Source of the DNA: Boseongicola aestuarii
Lineage (GTDB): Bacteria; Pseudomonadota; Alphaproteobacteria; Rhodobacterales; Rhodobacteraceae
Length of the DNA stretch: 64,000 nt
NCBI RefSeq assembly: GCF_900184815.1
Contig: NZ_FXXQ01000001.1
Coordinates: 124,001 to 188,000 of the forward strand
Direction of reading: 5' to 3'
In this document: positions 35,421 through 45,530 of the stretch, one piece after another
Layout: each line of letters begins with the position of its first letter
Numbering within the stretch: position 1 is the stretch's first letter
Notes under the pieces: generated by a model
The model's input: the letters and a program-made list of their open reading frames with translations, nothing else
The model's database searches: none
Told to the model about the DNA's origin: nothing
Translations under genes and position numbers: made by a program

Positions 35421-35436
35421 GCATACAATTGTATGC
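35421..35436. promoter_or_regulatory. perfect 16-bp palindrome between acs and murB
   Basis: GCATACAATTGTATGC is a perfect inverted repeat, resembling GntR-type operators. It lies 240 bases upstream of the acs start and 160 bases upstream of murB. The rest of 35182-35595 holds no gene; 35250-35390 is strikingly AT-rich and probably contains the acs promoter. Confidence 0.55.
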
Positions 35437-35595
35437 CGAATTGCCGTTGTCGCCGTTGGTTGCCACGTGCGGCAGATTGTCCAGTGACGCAAGGTGCGCG
35501 CTTGAAAGCGGCGACTCAACCGCTAGGGCCGACCGCCTTGTCGGGTGGCTTCAAATCGGATTGTCTCGCGCGCGGCTCTTTGGTAGCGGTCGCCC

Positions 35596-36558
35596 ATGGT
35601 GGCGATCAACGATATAGCGGTGCGCGGACGGCTGACGGCGGGTTATGATCTGTCGGCGCTGACCTGGTTGCGTGTGGGCGGTCCGGCGGAGTGGTTGTTC
35701 ATGCCTGCGGATGTCGCGGATTTGGCGGCGTTCCTGAAGGCGCTTCCGCTTGATGTACCGCTGTTCGCAATGGGGGTCGGGTCGAACCTGATCGTGCGCG
35801 ATGGTGGGCTTGATGGCGTTGTGGTGCGGCTTGGACGCGCGTTTGGCGGGATCGAGACAGACGGCAATCGCGTGACCGCGGGGGCGGCAGCGCTGGATGC
35901 GCATGTGGCGAAACGTGCGGCCGAAGCCGGTCTGGACCTGACGTTTCTGCGCACGATCCCCGGTGCCATCGGCGGTGCGGTGCGAATGAACGCCGGGTGT
36001 TACGGCGCTTACGTTGCGGATTATTTCGTCAGCGCTGACGTCATGTTGCGGTCCGGCGAAGTGGTGACGTTGGGGCCCAACGAGTTGAACTTTCGCTATC
36101 GTCAGTCGGATTTGCCCGAAGGCGCGGTGATCCTGTCGGCGGTGTTCGAGGCCGAAACCGGCGCACCTGCGGATCTGGAGGCGCAGATGGCGGCGCAACT
36201 GGCCAAGCGCGACGCGACCCAGCCGACAAAAGATCGCACGGCGGGTTCGACGTTTCGCAATCCTGCGGGGTATTCATCTACCGGGGCGGCGGATGACAGT
36301 CACGAGTTGAAAGCTTGGAAGGTCATCGACGACGCGGGCCTGCGCGGTGCGACGCGTGGCGGGGCGCAGATGTCGCCCAAGCATCCGAACTTTCTGGTCA
36401 ACGCAGAGGGCGCGACGGCAGCCGATCTGGAAGGACTTGGCGAAGAGGTCATTGAGAGGGTGTTCGAGACGTCGGGAATCAGATTAGAATGGGAAATCAT
36501 GAGGGTCGGCAAACCGGCCCCTGAGGCAGACGACACGTCCGATATTGGACAAGACTAG
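35596..36558 (+). CDS. murB: UDP-N-acetylenolpyruvoylglucosamine reductase
   Basis: 320 residues. FAD-binding reductase that makes UDP-MurNAc for peptidoglycan. Seen: [33 protein letters not shown], the [16 protein letters not shown] block, and [11 protein letters not shown] with the catalytic Ser region. It starts the division-gene run here; in relatives murC normally precedes murB, but it is not in this window. The gene ends 44 bases before ddl. Confidence 0.95.
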   Translation: MVAINDIAVRGRLTAGYDLSALTWLRVGGPAEWLFMPADVADLAAFLKALPLDVPLFAMGVGSNLIVRDGGLDGVVVRLGRAFGGIETDGNRVTAGAAALDAHVAKRAAEAGLDLTFLRTIPGAIGGAVRMNAGCYGAYVADYFVSADVMLRSGEVVTLGPNELNFRYRQSDLPEGAVILSAVFEAETGAPADLEAQMAAQLAKRDATQPTKDRTAGSTFRNPAGYSSTGAADDSHELKAWKVIDDAGLRGATRGGAQMSPKHPNFLVNAEGATAADLEGLGEEVIERVFETSGIRLEWEIMRVGKPAPEADDTSDIGQD

Positions 36559-36602
36559 GCAAACGAGACCGAAAACGGTCCGAAAACAAGTGAGTTTCGG
36601 GA

Positions 36603-37517
36603 ATGTCGAGCAGGACATCCCCCAAAGTTGTGGTTCTACTGGGTGGCCCCTCTGCTGAGCGCGAGGTGTCCTTGTCGTCCGGTAAGGAATGTGCGGCCGC
36701 GCTGCGGGAGAAGAATTACGACGTGATTGAGTTGGACGCGGGGCCTGATGTGGCCGCGCGGCTGAGCGAAATTGCACCGGAGGTTGTGTTCAACGCTTTG
36801 CATGGCCGTTGGGGTGAGGATGGCTGTGTGCAGGGCATTCTGGAGTGGTTGCGCATTCCGTATACACACTCGGGCGTTCTGGCTTCGGCCCTTGCGATGG
36901 ACAAGGAGCGCACCAAGTCCGTTTATCGTCGCGCCGGCGTTCCGGTGGCCGAAAGCCACTTATTCCGCCGCGACGAGATCGCCGCCTCTCATGTCATGAC
37001 GCCACCTTATGTGATTAAGCCGAACAACGAAGGTTCGTCCGTCGGCATATATATCGTGCCGGAAGGAGCGAATGCCCCGCCGGTGATCGCCGACACGATG
37101 CCCGACATGTTGATGGTCGAGGCCTATGTACCGGGCCGCGAGTTGACGGTGTCAGTCATGCGCGACCACGCGCTTTGCGTGACCGAGATCGTGACGGATG
37201 GCTGGTACGACTATCATGCCAAGTATGCGCCGGGCGGGTCGCGCCATGTCTTGCCTGCCGATGTTCCGTCGCAGATTGCAGAGGCCTGTATGACTCATGC
37301 AGTGACAGCGCATGAGGCCTTGGGCTGTCGCGGCGTGTCGCGCTCGGATTTCCGTTGGGATGAGGCCAGAGGACTGGACGGCCTGATCACGCTGGAGACG
37401 AACACGCAGCCGGGCATGACACCGACGTCACTGGTACCCGAACAGGCGCAGCACATGGGTATTTCTTTTCCCGAGTTGTGCGACTGGATCGTAAAGGATG
37501 CCTCATGCGATCGCTGA
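36603..37517 (+). CDS. ddl: D-alanine--D-alanine ligase
   Basis: 304 residues, standard length. An ATP-grasp enzyme joining two D-Ala for peptidoglycan. Seen: [61 protein letters not shown] and the [18 protein letters not shown] metal-binding block. Its stop lies 13 bases inside ftsQ. Confidence 0.96.
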   Translation: MSSRTSPKVVVLLGGPSAEREVSLSSGKECAAALREKNYDVIELDAGPDVAARLSEIAPEVVFNALHGRWGEDGCVQGILEWLRIPYTHSGVLASALAMDKERTKSVYRRAGVPVAESHLFRRDEIAASHVMTPPYVIKPNNEGSSVGIYIVPEGANAPPVIADTMPDMLMVEAYVPGRELTVSVMRDHALCVTEIVTDGWYDYHAKYAPGGSRHVLPADVPSQIAEACMTHAVTAHEALGCRGVSRSDFRWDEARGLDGLITLETNTQPGMTPTSLVPEQAQHMGISFPELCDWIVKDASCDR

Positions 37518-38371
37518 GAGATCCCGCCCCATCGCGCCTGGCCTATCGCTTGAACCGGCTAATGCTGACGCCCCGGTTCAGGACGTTCCTGCGATACGGT
37601 TTGCCGGTATTGATCGTGGCCAGCATCGGCGCGTTCTGGGCTTCGGATGCGGACCGCCGGCAGGACGCTGCGGACCGCATCGCCGAGGTGCGTCGCCAAA
37701 TTCAGGAACGCCCTGAATTCATGGTGCATATGATGGCCGTGGAAGATGTCTCGGACACGGTCGCGGCCGATATCCGCAGCCTTCTGGCGCTGGATTTCCC
37801 GCAATCGTCGTTCGATCTGGACCTCGATGCGATCCGGTCCGAGGTCGAAACGCTTGATGCGGTGGCAAGCGCGACAGTGCAAATCCGCGGCGGTGGTGTA
37901 TTGAGCATCGCTGTGACCGAACGCGTTCCGGCAATTATCTGGAGAACGTCCGAGGGGCTGACGCTTCTGGACCATGAAGGCAATCGGGTTTCGTCGCTGG
38001 CGGCTCGTGCCGATCGTGCGGATCTGCCGCTTCTTGCCGGGCAGGGTGCACACGAGGCGGTACAGGAAGCCTTGCAGATCCTTGGACTTGCGGCGCCGAT
38101 TGCGCCGCGGATTCGTGGATTGCTGCGTGTTGGCGAGCGCCGCTGGGATATCGTGCTGGACCGCGATCAGCGCATTCAGTTGCCCGAAAAGGACGCATTG
38201 AGCGCCCTGAGAAAGGTGATTGCTCTGGACGGTGCACAGGACCTACTGGCGCGCGACATCGCGGCCATCGATTTTCGCAATCCCCGCCGCCCGGTACTGC
38301 GCCTGACCTCGGGTGCTATCGACGCGATGAATGACATTGACATCACACAGACCACGGACGCATCGAGATGA
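37505..38371 (+). CDS. ftsQ: cell division protein FtsQ
   Basis: 288 residues from the ATG at 37505, overlapping ddl by 13 bases. A basic N-terminus, one membrane helix at about 33-50, a POTRA domain ([20 protein letters not shown]) and the beta domain with [15 protein letters not shown] and LLDHEGNRV. It is the periplasmic divisome scaffold with FtsB and FtsL. It overlaps ftsA by 4 bases. Confidence 0.93.
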   Translation: MRSLRDPAPSRLAYRLNRLMLTPRFRTFLRYGLPVLIVASIGAFWASDADRRQDAADRIAEVRRQIQERPEFMVHMMAVEDVSDTVAADIRSLLALDFPQSSFDLDLDAIRSEVETLDAVASATVQIRGGGVLSIAVTERVPAIIWRTSEGLTLLDHEGNRVSSLAARADRADLPLLAGQGAHEAVQEALQILGLAAPIAPRIRGLLRVGERRWDIVLDRDQRIQLPEKDALSALRKVIALDGAQDLLARDIAAIDFRNPRRPVLRLTSGAIDAMNDIDITQTTDASR

Positions 38372-39702
38372 CAGATCTGTACGAAAGCCAACGCGCCATG
38401 CGCGCCATGCGCCGCGCCGCCATACACCGGGGCGTCATTGCGCTTCTGGATGTGGGCACGTCGAAAATTGCTTGCCTGATCTTGCGGTTCGACAGTGACA
38501 CCGGGCTGCCAGAAGCGGAAGGGATCGGCGCGATGGCCGGGCAAAGCCGGTTCCGCGTTATCGGCGCGGCCACGACCCGCTCGCGCGGCGTCGAACTGGG
38601 CGAAAGCTGCGCGATACAGGAAACCGAGCGCGCCATCCGCACCGCTGTGCAGGCCGCGCAAAAGATGGCCAATGTGCGGGTGGACCATGTGATCGCCTGT
38701 TTGTCGGGCGGTCAGCCTCGCTCTTACGGACTGGCGGGCACGGTTCTGGTTCAGGGCGATGTGGTCAACGAACAGGACGTCGCTCGCGCGCTGGCCTCCT
38801 GCGATGTGCCGGACTATGGCGGGGACCGCGATATTCTCCACGCCCAGCCGGTGAACTTCGCGCTGGACCACCGGTCGGGTCTGTTGGATCCTCGCGGCCA
38901 GATCGGACAAAGACTGGCCTGTGACATGCACATGCTGACCGTCGATACCTCGGTTTTGCAGAACCTGATCTATTGCCTCAAGCGCTGTGATCTCGAACTC
39001 GCGGGGCTGGCGTCTTCGGCCTATATGTCGGGCATGTCGGCGCTCGTCGAAGACGAACAGGAACTCGGCAGCGCCTGTATTGACCTTGGCGGCGGCACGA
39101 CGGGCCTGTCGATCTTCATCAAGAAACACATGATCTATGCCGACAGCATCCGTCTTGGCGGAGAACATATTACGCAGGATATTTCAAAGGGCCTTCAGGT
39201 GTCGGCCTCCGTTGCCGAAAGAATGAAGACCTTACACGGTGGCGTCGTGGCGACAGGCATGGACGATCGCGAACTGATCGAAATCGGCGGCGAAACCGGC
39301 GACTGGGAACACGACCGACGGACCGTCAGCCGCGCCGAGCTGATCGGGATCATGCGCCCTCGCGTCGAAGAAATCCTCGAAGAAGTGCGCGAACGTCTGG
39401 ATGCGGCCGGCTTCGAACACCTGCCGTCTCAGCAGATCGTTCTGACAGGTGGTGGCAGCCAGATTCCGGGCCTTGACCGGCTCGCCCCGAAAATCCTCGG
39501 TCAAAGCATCCGCATCGGGCGTCCTCTCCGCGTCCAGGGCCTGCCCCAGGCGGTCACAGGATCAGCCTTCGCCAGTGCCGTCGGCCTCAGCCTTTTCGCC
39601 TCGCACCCGCAGGACGAATGGTGGGACTTTGAAATGCCGACCGACCGCAACGCCCACCGCTCGTTCAAGAAGGCCGTGCGCTGGTTCCGCGACAACTGGT
39701 GA
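38368..39702 (+). CDS. ftsA: cell division protein FtsA
   Basis: 444 residues. Actin-fold ATPase tethering FtsZ to the membrane. Seen: ALLDVGTSKIACLI phosphate-1 motif, ACIDLGGGTTGLSIF phosphate-2, the adenosine motif VLTGGGSQIPGLD, and the C-terminal amphipathic FKKAVRWFRDNW that binds membrane. The ATG overlaps the ftsQ stop. A gap of 498 bases separates it from ftsZ. Confidence 0.96.
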   Translation: MTDLYESQRAMRAMRRAAIHRGVIALLDVGTSKIACLILRFDSDTGLPEAEGIGAMAGQSRFRVIGAATTRSRGVELGESCAIQETERAIRTAVQAAQKMANVRVDHVIACLSGGQPRSYGLAGTVLVQGDVVNEQDVARALASCDVPDYGGDRDILHAQPVNFALDHRSGLLDPRGQIGQRLACDMHMLTVDTSVLQNLIYCLKRCDLELAGLASSAYMSGMSALVEDEQELGSACIDLGGGTTGLSIFIKKHMIYADSIRLGGEHITQDISKGLQVSASVAERMKTLHGGVVATGMDDRELIEIGGETGDWEHDRRTVSRAELIGIMRPRVEEILEEVRERLDAAGFEHLPSQQIVLTGGGSQIPGLDRLAPKILGQSIRIGRPLRVQGLPQAVTGSAFASAVGLSLFASHPQDEWWDFEMPTDRNAHRSFKKAVRWFRDNW

Positions 39703-39771
39703 TCCGAACAATTTGATTGAAACCTGCGCCTTCTTTGGGTCCAAAAAATCCCGGTGGAGGCCAGAAGGGCC

Positions 39772-39786
39772 GGGGGAAGAGCCCCC
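39772..39786. terminator. possible hairpin after ftsA
   Basis: GGGGG-AAGAG-CCCCC lies 70 bases after the ftsA stop, without a T-run. It might reduce read-through into ftsZ, which has its own promoter region. Confidence 0.3.
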
Positions 39787-39852
39787 AACTCTGTTCGATC
39801 GGCAAAGCCCCGCCTTTTTTCGCCCCAAGCAGCACCTTTATCCGCGACGCCG

Positions 39853-39895
39853 GACTCCGAATCTGTTAAGTTATCCACAAGGTTCTCAAAGAACC
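39853..39895 (+). promoter_or_regulatory. ftsZ upstream control region: GANTC pair, DnaA box, small palindrome
   Basis: GACTC (39853-39857) and GAATC (39859-39863) are GANTC sites for CcrM methylation. A perfect DnaA box TTATCCACA follows at 39871-39879, then the inverted repeat GGTTCT-CAA-AGAACC (39881-39895). A third GANTC is at 40083-40087. The rest of 39703-40200 contains no gene I can see. Confidence 0.6.
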
Positions 39896-40200
39896 GGGAG
39901 AGAGGCGGAGCAGGTCCCTCCATCATCGGAACGCATCTTTTGAACGTGCTTCTACGCGCGTTTTAAAGGCCGATCATGTGAGCTTTAGTGGCTATGTTGT
40001 TGAAATCCGCATGATCTTGCCGTTCGACCGAGATGCTGAGTGTGGCGAACAAAAAATTGCCATATTTGGTGTCTTTTGACGCGAATCGGGGTGACCTGAG
40101 AGGCGTCACACGGTAATGTCCGGGAACCCAAAGAGCGGCTATTGGCCGAAACAAAGGGCGTCCCGGCCCGGGGGCGCAAGAACAACAGGCGGATTGAGTA

Positions 40201-41778
40201 ATGACTTTGAATTTGACCATGCCCACCCACGAAGAGCTGAAACCCCGCATCACCGTGTTCGGTGTCGGCGGTGCTGGCGGTAATGCTGTGAACAACATGA
40301 TTGATAAGCAGCTGGAGGGCGTCGAATTCGTCGTTGCCAACACGGATGCGCAGGCTTTGCAGCAGTCGGTGGCTTCCACCAAGGTGCAGATGGGGCTGCG
40401 CGTTACCGAAGGTCTGGGTGCCGGGGCACGGCCTTCCGTAGGAGCCGCCGCCGCGGAAGAAACCATCGAGGAAATCGTCGATCACCTGGCGGGCGCGCAT
40501 ATGTGCTTCATTACCGCTGGCATGGGCGGTGGAACGGGCACGGGCGCTGCTCCGATCATCGCGCAGGCCGCGCGTGAGCTTGGGGTTCTCACCGTCGGTG
40601 TTGTGACCAAGCCGTTCCAGTTCGAGGGTGCCAAGCGCATGCGTCAGGCCGAAGAGGGCATCGAAGCGCTTCAAAAGATGGTCGACACGCTGATCATCAT
40701 CCCGAACCAGAACCTGTTCCGTCTGGCCAACGAAAAGACGACCTTCACCGAGGCATTTTCGATGGCCGACGACGTTCTTTATCAGGGCGTCAAGGGTGTG
40801 ACCGATCTGATGGTCCGTCCGGGTTTGATCAACCTCGACTTCGCGGACGTGCGCGCCGTGATGGACGAGATGGGCAAGGCAATGATGGGCACCGGCGAAG
40901 CCGAGGGCGAAGATCGCGCGGTTCAGGCCGCCGAGAAGGCCATCGCGAACCCGCTTCTGGACGAAATCAGCCTCAAGGGTGCCAAGGGTGTTCTCATCAA
41001 CATCACCGGCAGCCACGATCTGACACTGTTCGAACTGGACGAAGCGGCCAACCGCATCCGCGAAGAAGTCGATGCGGACGCCAATATCATCGTCGGTTCG
41101 ACTTTGGACACGGCCATGGAAGGTCGGATGCGTGTCAGCGTTGTCGCCACGGGGATCGATGCCAACGCCAACACGATGGACGCGCCCATTCAGCGCCGCA
41201 AATTGTCCGAGCCTTTGTCGCAGCAGCCCGCCGCTCAGGTTGAAGAGCCGGTCGAGCATGTCGCCCAGGTCGCGGCCGAGCAGGCGCGGCCACAGGCCGA
41301 ACCCTCCTTGTTCGAGGACATTCCCGCACCCGCTGCTGCGCAAGACGATCTGCCGCCGCCAGCCTATCAGCCGCAACCGCAGCCCGCAGCGGAAGCAGAG
41401 CCAGCGCCGACATTCTCGCATCAGCCAGTTGCACCGGCAGCGCCTCAGCGCCACGCGCCCGGCACTCCGTCGCCCGAAGCTTTGGCGCGACTTGAGCGTG
41501 TCACCGGTCGACCAGCCGGATCGATGGCCGGTCATATTCCCGGAGAAGCGCGTCGTCCCTCGACCTCGGCACCGGCGCCCGTCGCGCCCGCAGAAGAGCG
41601 TCCGCGCTTTGGGATCAACAACCTGATCAACCGGATGTCGGGTGCTCAGGGCGGCGAAAGACAGCCTCAGATGACCCGTCAGCAGCCTAATGTTGCCCGG
41701 CCCGAGCCGCAGCAAGAGGTCTCGCAAGAGCAGGAACGGATCGAGATTCCTGCCTTCCTGCGGCGTCAGGCGAACTGA
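40201..41778 (+). CDS. ftsZ: cell division protein FtsZ
   Basis: 525 residues, long because of an extended C-terminal linker. Tubulin-fold GTPase: [12 protein letters not shown] at the start, the signature [12 protein letters not shown] at about 107-118, and the T7 loop region [14 protein letters not shown]. Residues 320-510 form a Pro/Gln/Ala-rich disordered linker, typical of alphaproteobacteria, ending in the conserved [11 protein letters not shown] peptide that binds FtsA and other partners. A clear terminator follows the gene. Confidence 0.97.
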   Translation: MTLNLTMPTHEELKPRITVFGVGGAGGNAVNNMIDKQLEGVEFVVANTDAQALQQSVASTKVQMGLRVTEGLGAGARPSVGAAAAEETIEEIVDHLAGAHMCFITAGMGGGTGTGAAPIIAQAARELGVLTVGVVTKPFQFEGAKRMRQAEEGIEALQKMVDTLIIIPNQNLFRLANEKTTFTEAFSMADDVLYQGVKGVTDLMVRPGLINLDFADVRAVMDEMGKAMMGTGEAEGEDRAVQAAEKAIANPLLDEISLKGAKGVLINITGSHDLTLFELDEAANRIREEVDADANIIVGSTLDTAMEGRMRVSVVATGIDANANTMDAPIQRRKLSEPLSQQPAAQVEEPVEHVAQVAAEQARPQAEPSLFEDIPAPAAAQDDLPPPAYQPQPQPAAEAEPAPTFSHQPVAPAAPQRHAPGTPSPEALARLERVTGRPAGSMAGHIPGEARRPSTSAPAPVAPAEERPRFGINNLINRMSGAQGGERQPQMTRQQPNVARPEPQQEVSQEQERIEIPAFLRRQAN

Positions 41779-41813
41779 TACGCCGCGAAGTGACGTCACA
41801 AAATTGTTTGAAG

Positions 41814-41845
41814 AAGGTCGGCTTGCGCCGGCCTTTTTCCCTTTT
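41814..41845 (+). terminator. rho-independent terminator of ftsZ
   Basis: AAGGTCGGC-TTGC-GCCGGCCTT forms a 9-bp stem with one G-U pair, followed by TTTCCCTTTT, 35 bases after the ftsZ stop. Confidence 0.8.
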
Positions 41846-42015
41846 ATTTGAGGCAGTTAAGTCGCCCGGCGCAGGGGTATGGCGACAAGTCGCCCAAATG
41901 TAACGCGCATATTTCAGTCTGTTGCAATGATTGTGTTGAGGTGACGCAGACCGCCGCCTAGATCAGACTTGTCGGCACCCGAGGCAACGCCCGACCAAAA
42001 AGAGCAGGTTCTATC

Positions 42016-42939
42016 GTGCAAACAACTCTGAAATCATATGTGACCTTCACGGGCTCGGGTCTGCATACGGGACGTATCGTCCGCATGACGATCCGACCTG
42101 CTTCCGCAGAATACGGCATCTGGTTCCACCGCACCGACGTCGAAGGCGTTGACGCCCTGATTCCAGCGCGCTGGGATGCGGTCGACGACACACGGCTTTG
42201 CACGCGGATTGCGAACGAAGACGGCGTTTCGGTTTCGACGATCGAGCACGTCATGGCGGCCCTCGCAGGCTGTGGCGTCCATAACGCATTGGTCGAGATC
42301 GACGGTCCGGAAGTCCCGCTGATGGACGGCTCATCGGCTGAGTTCGTATCCGGTATTCTGGCGCGCGGTCTTGTGACGTTGGACGCGCCCGTACGCGTGA
42401 TCGAAGTTCTGAAGCCGGTGTCGGTTTCGCGCGGCGACGCGACGGCGACAATCGAACCCAGCGACCGTTTCACCATCAATTTCGAAATCGACTTTGTCGA
42501 CGGTGCGATCGGGCATCAGGAGAAATCTCTGGACATGGCGAACGGTGCCTTCGTCCGTGAATTGTGCGACAGCCGCACCTTCTGCCGCAAAGCTGACATC
42601 GACATGATGCGCGCGGCGGGCAAAATTATCGGCGGTGACGTGATGTCGGCAGTCGTGGTGGACGGCGACGCAATCGTGACACCCGGCGGTATGCGCCACC
42701 GGGACGAGCCTGTGCGCCACAAGATGCTGGACGCGCTTGGCGATCTGACGTTGGCGGGCGGTCCGATCCTTGGTCGCTATACTGGTGACAAGGCGGGTCA
42801 CGCGATGACCAACCTGTTGTTGCGCGCCCTGTTTGCAGACCCAACGGCCTATCGCCTGGTAGAATGTGATCCGTCGCGGGTTGCGCAGCTTCCCGGCTCT
42901 GGTTTGAGTGACGCGGACTATTCGCTGATTGCGGCCTGA
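42016..42939 (+). CDS. lpxC: UDP-3-O-acyl-N-acetylglucosamine deacetylase
   Basis: 307 residues. Zinc deacetylase making the committed step of lipid A synthesis. Seen: SGLHTGRIVRM, VSTIEHVMAALAGCGV with the first zinc His, EIDGPEVPLMDGSSAEFV, and the second zinc site in HKMLDALGDLTLAG with GHAMTN near the end. The start is a GTG at 42016. It has its own 237-base upstream gap, of which the first part holds the ftsZ terminator. Confidence 0.96.
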   Translation: MQTTLKSYVTFTGSGLHTGRIVRMTIRPASAEYGIWFHRTDVEGVDALIPARWDAVDDTRLCTRIANEDGVSVSTIEHVMAALAGCGVHNALVEIDGPEVPLMDGSSAEFVSGILARGLVTLDAPVRVIEVLKPVSVSRGDATATIEPSDRFTINFEIDFVDGAIGHQEKSLDMANGAFVRELCDSRTFCRKADIDMMRAAGKIIGGDVMSAVVVDGDAIVTPGGMRHRDEPVRHKMLDALGDLTLAGGPILGRYTGDKAGHAMTNLLLRALFADPTAYRLVECDPSRVAQLPGSGLSDADYSLIAA

Positions 42940-43024
42940 CTGGGCGTCCTGGGCCCTTTGCCCATTTTGCCCCTGAAAGTTCTGTGCTACGAACCCTTTA
43001 AGTGTGGAAGGGAAAGCGATTTCG

Positions 43025-43876
43025 ATGAATTTGGGTGGGTCTAAGCTACGCAGTTTTATGATCGTGACCTTAGCTGCGTTGACCTTGTCGGCCTGCGGCA
43101 TGTTCGGCGGGAGCGAAGAGGAGCGTCCGTTGGAGAGCTTCTCGGCTGAGGAGCTTTACAAACGCGCCGAGTTCGAGCTTGAGAGCGAGGGCGACCCGGA
43201 AAGCGCAGCGCGCTTTTTCGGCGAAGTCGAGCGGCTTTACCCCTATTCCGAATGGGCGCGTCGCGCGCTTGTGATGCAGGCGTTTTCCTATCATCGCGCA
43301 ACGGATTACGAGGCAAGTCGCGGTTCCGCGCAGCGGTTCCTGACGACCTATCCGGCGGATCAGGATGCGCCTTGGGCGCAGTATCTGCTGGCTTTGTCCT
43401 ATTACGATCAGATCGACGACGTGGGCCGCGATCAGGGTTTGACCTTTCAGGCATTGCAGTCGTTTCGCGAAGTGATCGAGCGGTACCCCGACAGTGAATA
43501 TGCGCGTTCGTCCATCCTGAAGTTCGATCTGGCGTTCGACCACCTTGGCGGCAAGGAAATGGAGATCGGGCGGTATTATCTGAAGCGCGGTCATTACATT
43601 GCGGCGGTGAACCGGTTCCGCGTGGTGGTCGAGGATTTCCAGACCACGACGCATACGCCCGAGGCCCTGCATCGTCTGGTTGAGGCCTATTTGGCGCTTG
43701 GCCTGACGGATGAGGCGCAGACGGCGGGCGCGATCCTTGGTTTCAATTTCCAGTCGACGCCATGGTATCAGGACAGTTTCGTGCTGTTGACCGGGCAGGG
43801 CCTGCGTCCGGATGCAACGGGCAGCAACTGGCTTGCGACGATTTATCGTCAGGTAGTCCGCGGCGAGTGGCTCTGA
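43025..43876 (+). CDS. bamD: outer membrane assembly lipoprotein BamD
   Basis: 283 residues from the ATG at 43025, with a GGAAGGGAA ribosome site upstream. The signal peptide ends in lipobox LTLSAC. TPR-like repeats follow: ELYKRAEFELESEGDPESA, FGEVERLYPYSEWARRAL and FREVIERYPDSEYARSS, the pattern of BamD/ComL. It is an essential part of the BAM complex that inserts beta-barrel proteins. recN begins 4 bases after its stop. Confidence 0.95.
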   Translation: MNLGGSKLRSFMIVTLAALTLSACGMFGGSEEERPLESFSAEELYKRAEFELESEGDPESAARFFGEVERLYPYSEWARRALVMQAFSYHRATDYEASRGSAQRFLTTYPADQDAPWAQYLLALSYYDQIDDVGRDQGLTFQALQSFREVIERYPDSEYARSSILKFDLAFDHLGGKEMEIGRYYLKRGHYIAAVNRFRVVVEDFQTTTHTPEALHRLVEAYLALGLTDEAQTAGAILGFNFQSTPWYQDSFVLLTGQGLRPDATGSNWLATIYRQVVRGEWL

Positions 43877-43880
43877 TCTG

Positions 43881-45530
43881 ATGCTGAGAAGTCTCGACAT
43901 CCGGGACATGCTGATCATTGACCGGTTGGAGTTATCGCTTCAGCCCGGATTGAACGTGCTGACCGGCGAGACCGGGGCGGGCAAGTCCATCCTGCTGGAT
44001 TCGCTTGGATTTGTTCTGGGATGGCGGGGTCGTGCCGAGCTTGTGCGCGATGGTGCCGAGCAGGGCGAGGTCACCGCCGAGTTTGATCTGACGCCGGATC
44101 ATCCCGCGCGCGAGGTGCTTGCCGAGGCCGGATTGCCGGTGGACGACACTTTGATCTTGCGGCGTGTCAATGCACGCGACGGACGCAAGACGGCTTGGGT
44201 CAACGATCGGCGCGCCTCGGGCGAGGTACTCCGGGCGTTATCGGATACGCTGGTCGAATTGCATGGACAGAACGACGATCGCGGGCTTTTGAACCCCGGC
44301 GGGCATCGCAAGTTGCTGGATGCGTTCGGCGATCTGGATGACGATGTTGCGCGGTGTCGTGCGGCCTGGCGGGATTTGCAGGGCGCACGCAGGGCTTTGC
44401 GCGAGGCCGAGGACGTGGCGGCGGCACTGGCCGAGGAAGAGGATTTCCTGCGTCACGCGGTGCGCGAGTTGACCGACCTGGCACCCGAAGCCGGTGAAGA
44501 CGCCAGCCTTGATAGCCGTCGCCGCATGATGCAGGGCGCCGAGAAGATCCGTGAAGACGTGACAAGGGCCTACACGGCACTTGGTTCTGAGGGTGCCGAG
44601 GGTTTGTTGCGGGATGCTTCTCGGTGGTTGGACAAGGCGGCCGAAAAGGCGGAAGGCGCACTTGATGCGGCGATGGCGGCCTTGGAGCGCGCAATGGTCG
44701 AGCTGGGCGAAGCCGAAGAGGGCGTCGCTCAGGCGCTGGATGTATTGGAATACGATGCAAACGAGTTGGAACGGGTCGAGGAGCGGTTGTTCGCGATCCG
44801 GGCTTTGGCGCGCAAGCACGCGGTATTGCCGGACGATTTGGCGGCACTGACCGAGACGCTTTCGGCCAAACTGTCGGCTTTGGATGGCGGGGCGGAGGAG
44901 CTTTTGGCGCTGAGGGCCGAGGTTGCCGACGCTGAAGAAGTATACGACAGCGCGGCGGATGCGCTTGGGGCCGCGCGGGCGGAAGCGGCCGAAGAACTGG
45001 ATGCGGCTATGGCGAAGGAACTGGCGCCGCTGAAACTGGAACGCGCTGTTTTCGCCACGGAAATCACCGAAGCAGACGCCGGCCCTGATGGCCGTGACAC
45101 AGTGGCATTCACGATCGCGACCAATCCGGGCGCACCCTCGGGACCTTTGAACAAGATCGCGTCGGGCGGCGAGTTGAGCCGGTTCTTGCTGGCATTGAAG
45201 GTCTGTCTGACCTCAGGTGTGGATGGTCTGACGCTGATTTTCGACGAGATCGACCGTGGCGTCGGTGGAGCGACGGCGGACGCGGTCGGGCGGCGGCTGG
45301 CGGATTTGTCGGGCGGGTCTCAGGTGTTGGTGGTCACGCATTCCCCGCAGGTTGCCGCGCGCGGCGCGCATCACTGGCGGGTTGAAAAGCGTGTCGAGGA
45401 CGGCGCGACCTTGTCGACCGTTGTGCCGCTGGACGCAGCCGAGCGAGTCGACGAAGTGGCGCGCATGTTGTCGGGTGACAAGATCACCGACGCCGCGCGC
45501 GCCGCGGCACGGACTTTGTTGGAAATCTAG
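43881..45530 (+). CDS. recN: DNA repair protein RecN
   Basis: 549 residues. SMC-like ATPase for double-strand break repair. Walker A GETGAGKS at residues 29-36, a long Ala/Glu-rich coiled coil (about 155-360), the ABC signature ASGGELSRFLLALK, and Walker B LTLIFDEIDRGVGG followed by VVTHSPQVAARG. The bamD-recN order is common in alphaproteobacteria. I saw no LexA box directly before it. Its stop overlaps that of the convergent methyltransferase gene. Confidence 0.96.
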   Translation: MLRSLDIRDMLIIDRLELSLQPGLNVLTGETGAGKSILLDSLGFVLGWRGRAELVRDGAEQGEVTAEFDLTPDHPAREVLAEAGLPVDDTLILRRVNARDGRKTAWVNDRRASGEVLRALSDTLVELHGQNDDRGLLNPGGHRKLLDAFGDLDDDVARCRAAWRDLQGARRALREAEDVAAALAEEEDFLRHAVRELTDLAPEAGEDASLDSRRRMMQGAEKIREDVTRAYTALGSEGAEGLLRDASRWLDKAAEKAEGALDAAMAALERAMVELGEAEEGVAQALDVLEYDANELERVEERLFAIRALARKHAVLPDDLAALTETLSAKLSALDGGAEELLALRAEVADAEEVYDSAADALGAARAEAAEELDAAMAKELAPLKLERAVFATEITEADAGPDGRDTVAFTIATNPGAPSGPLNKIASGGELSRFLLALKVCLTSGVDGLTLIFDEIDRGVGGATADAVGRRLADLSGGSQVLVVTHSPQVAARGAHHWRVEKRVEDGATLSTVVPLDAAERVDEVARMLSGDKITDAARAAARTLLEI

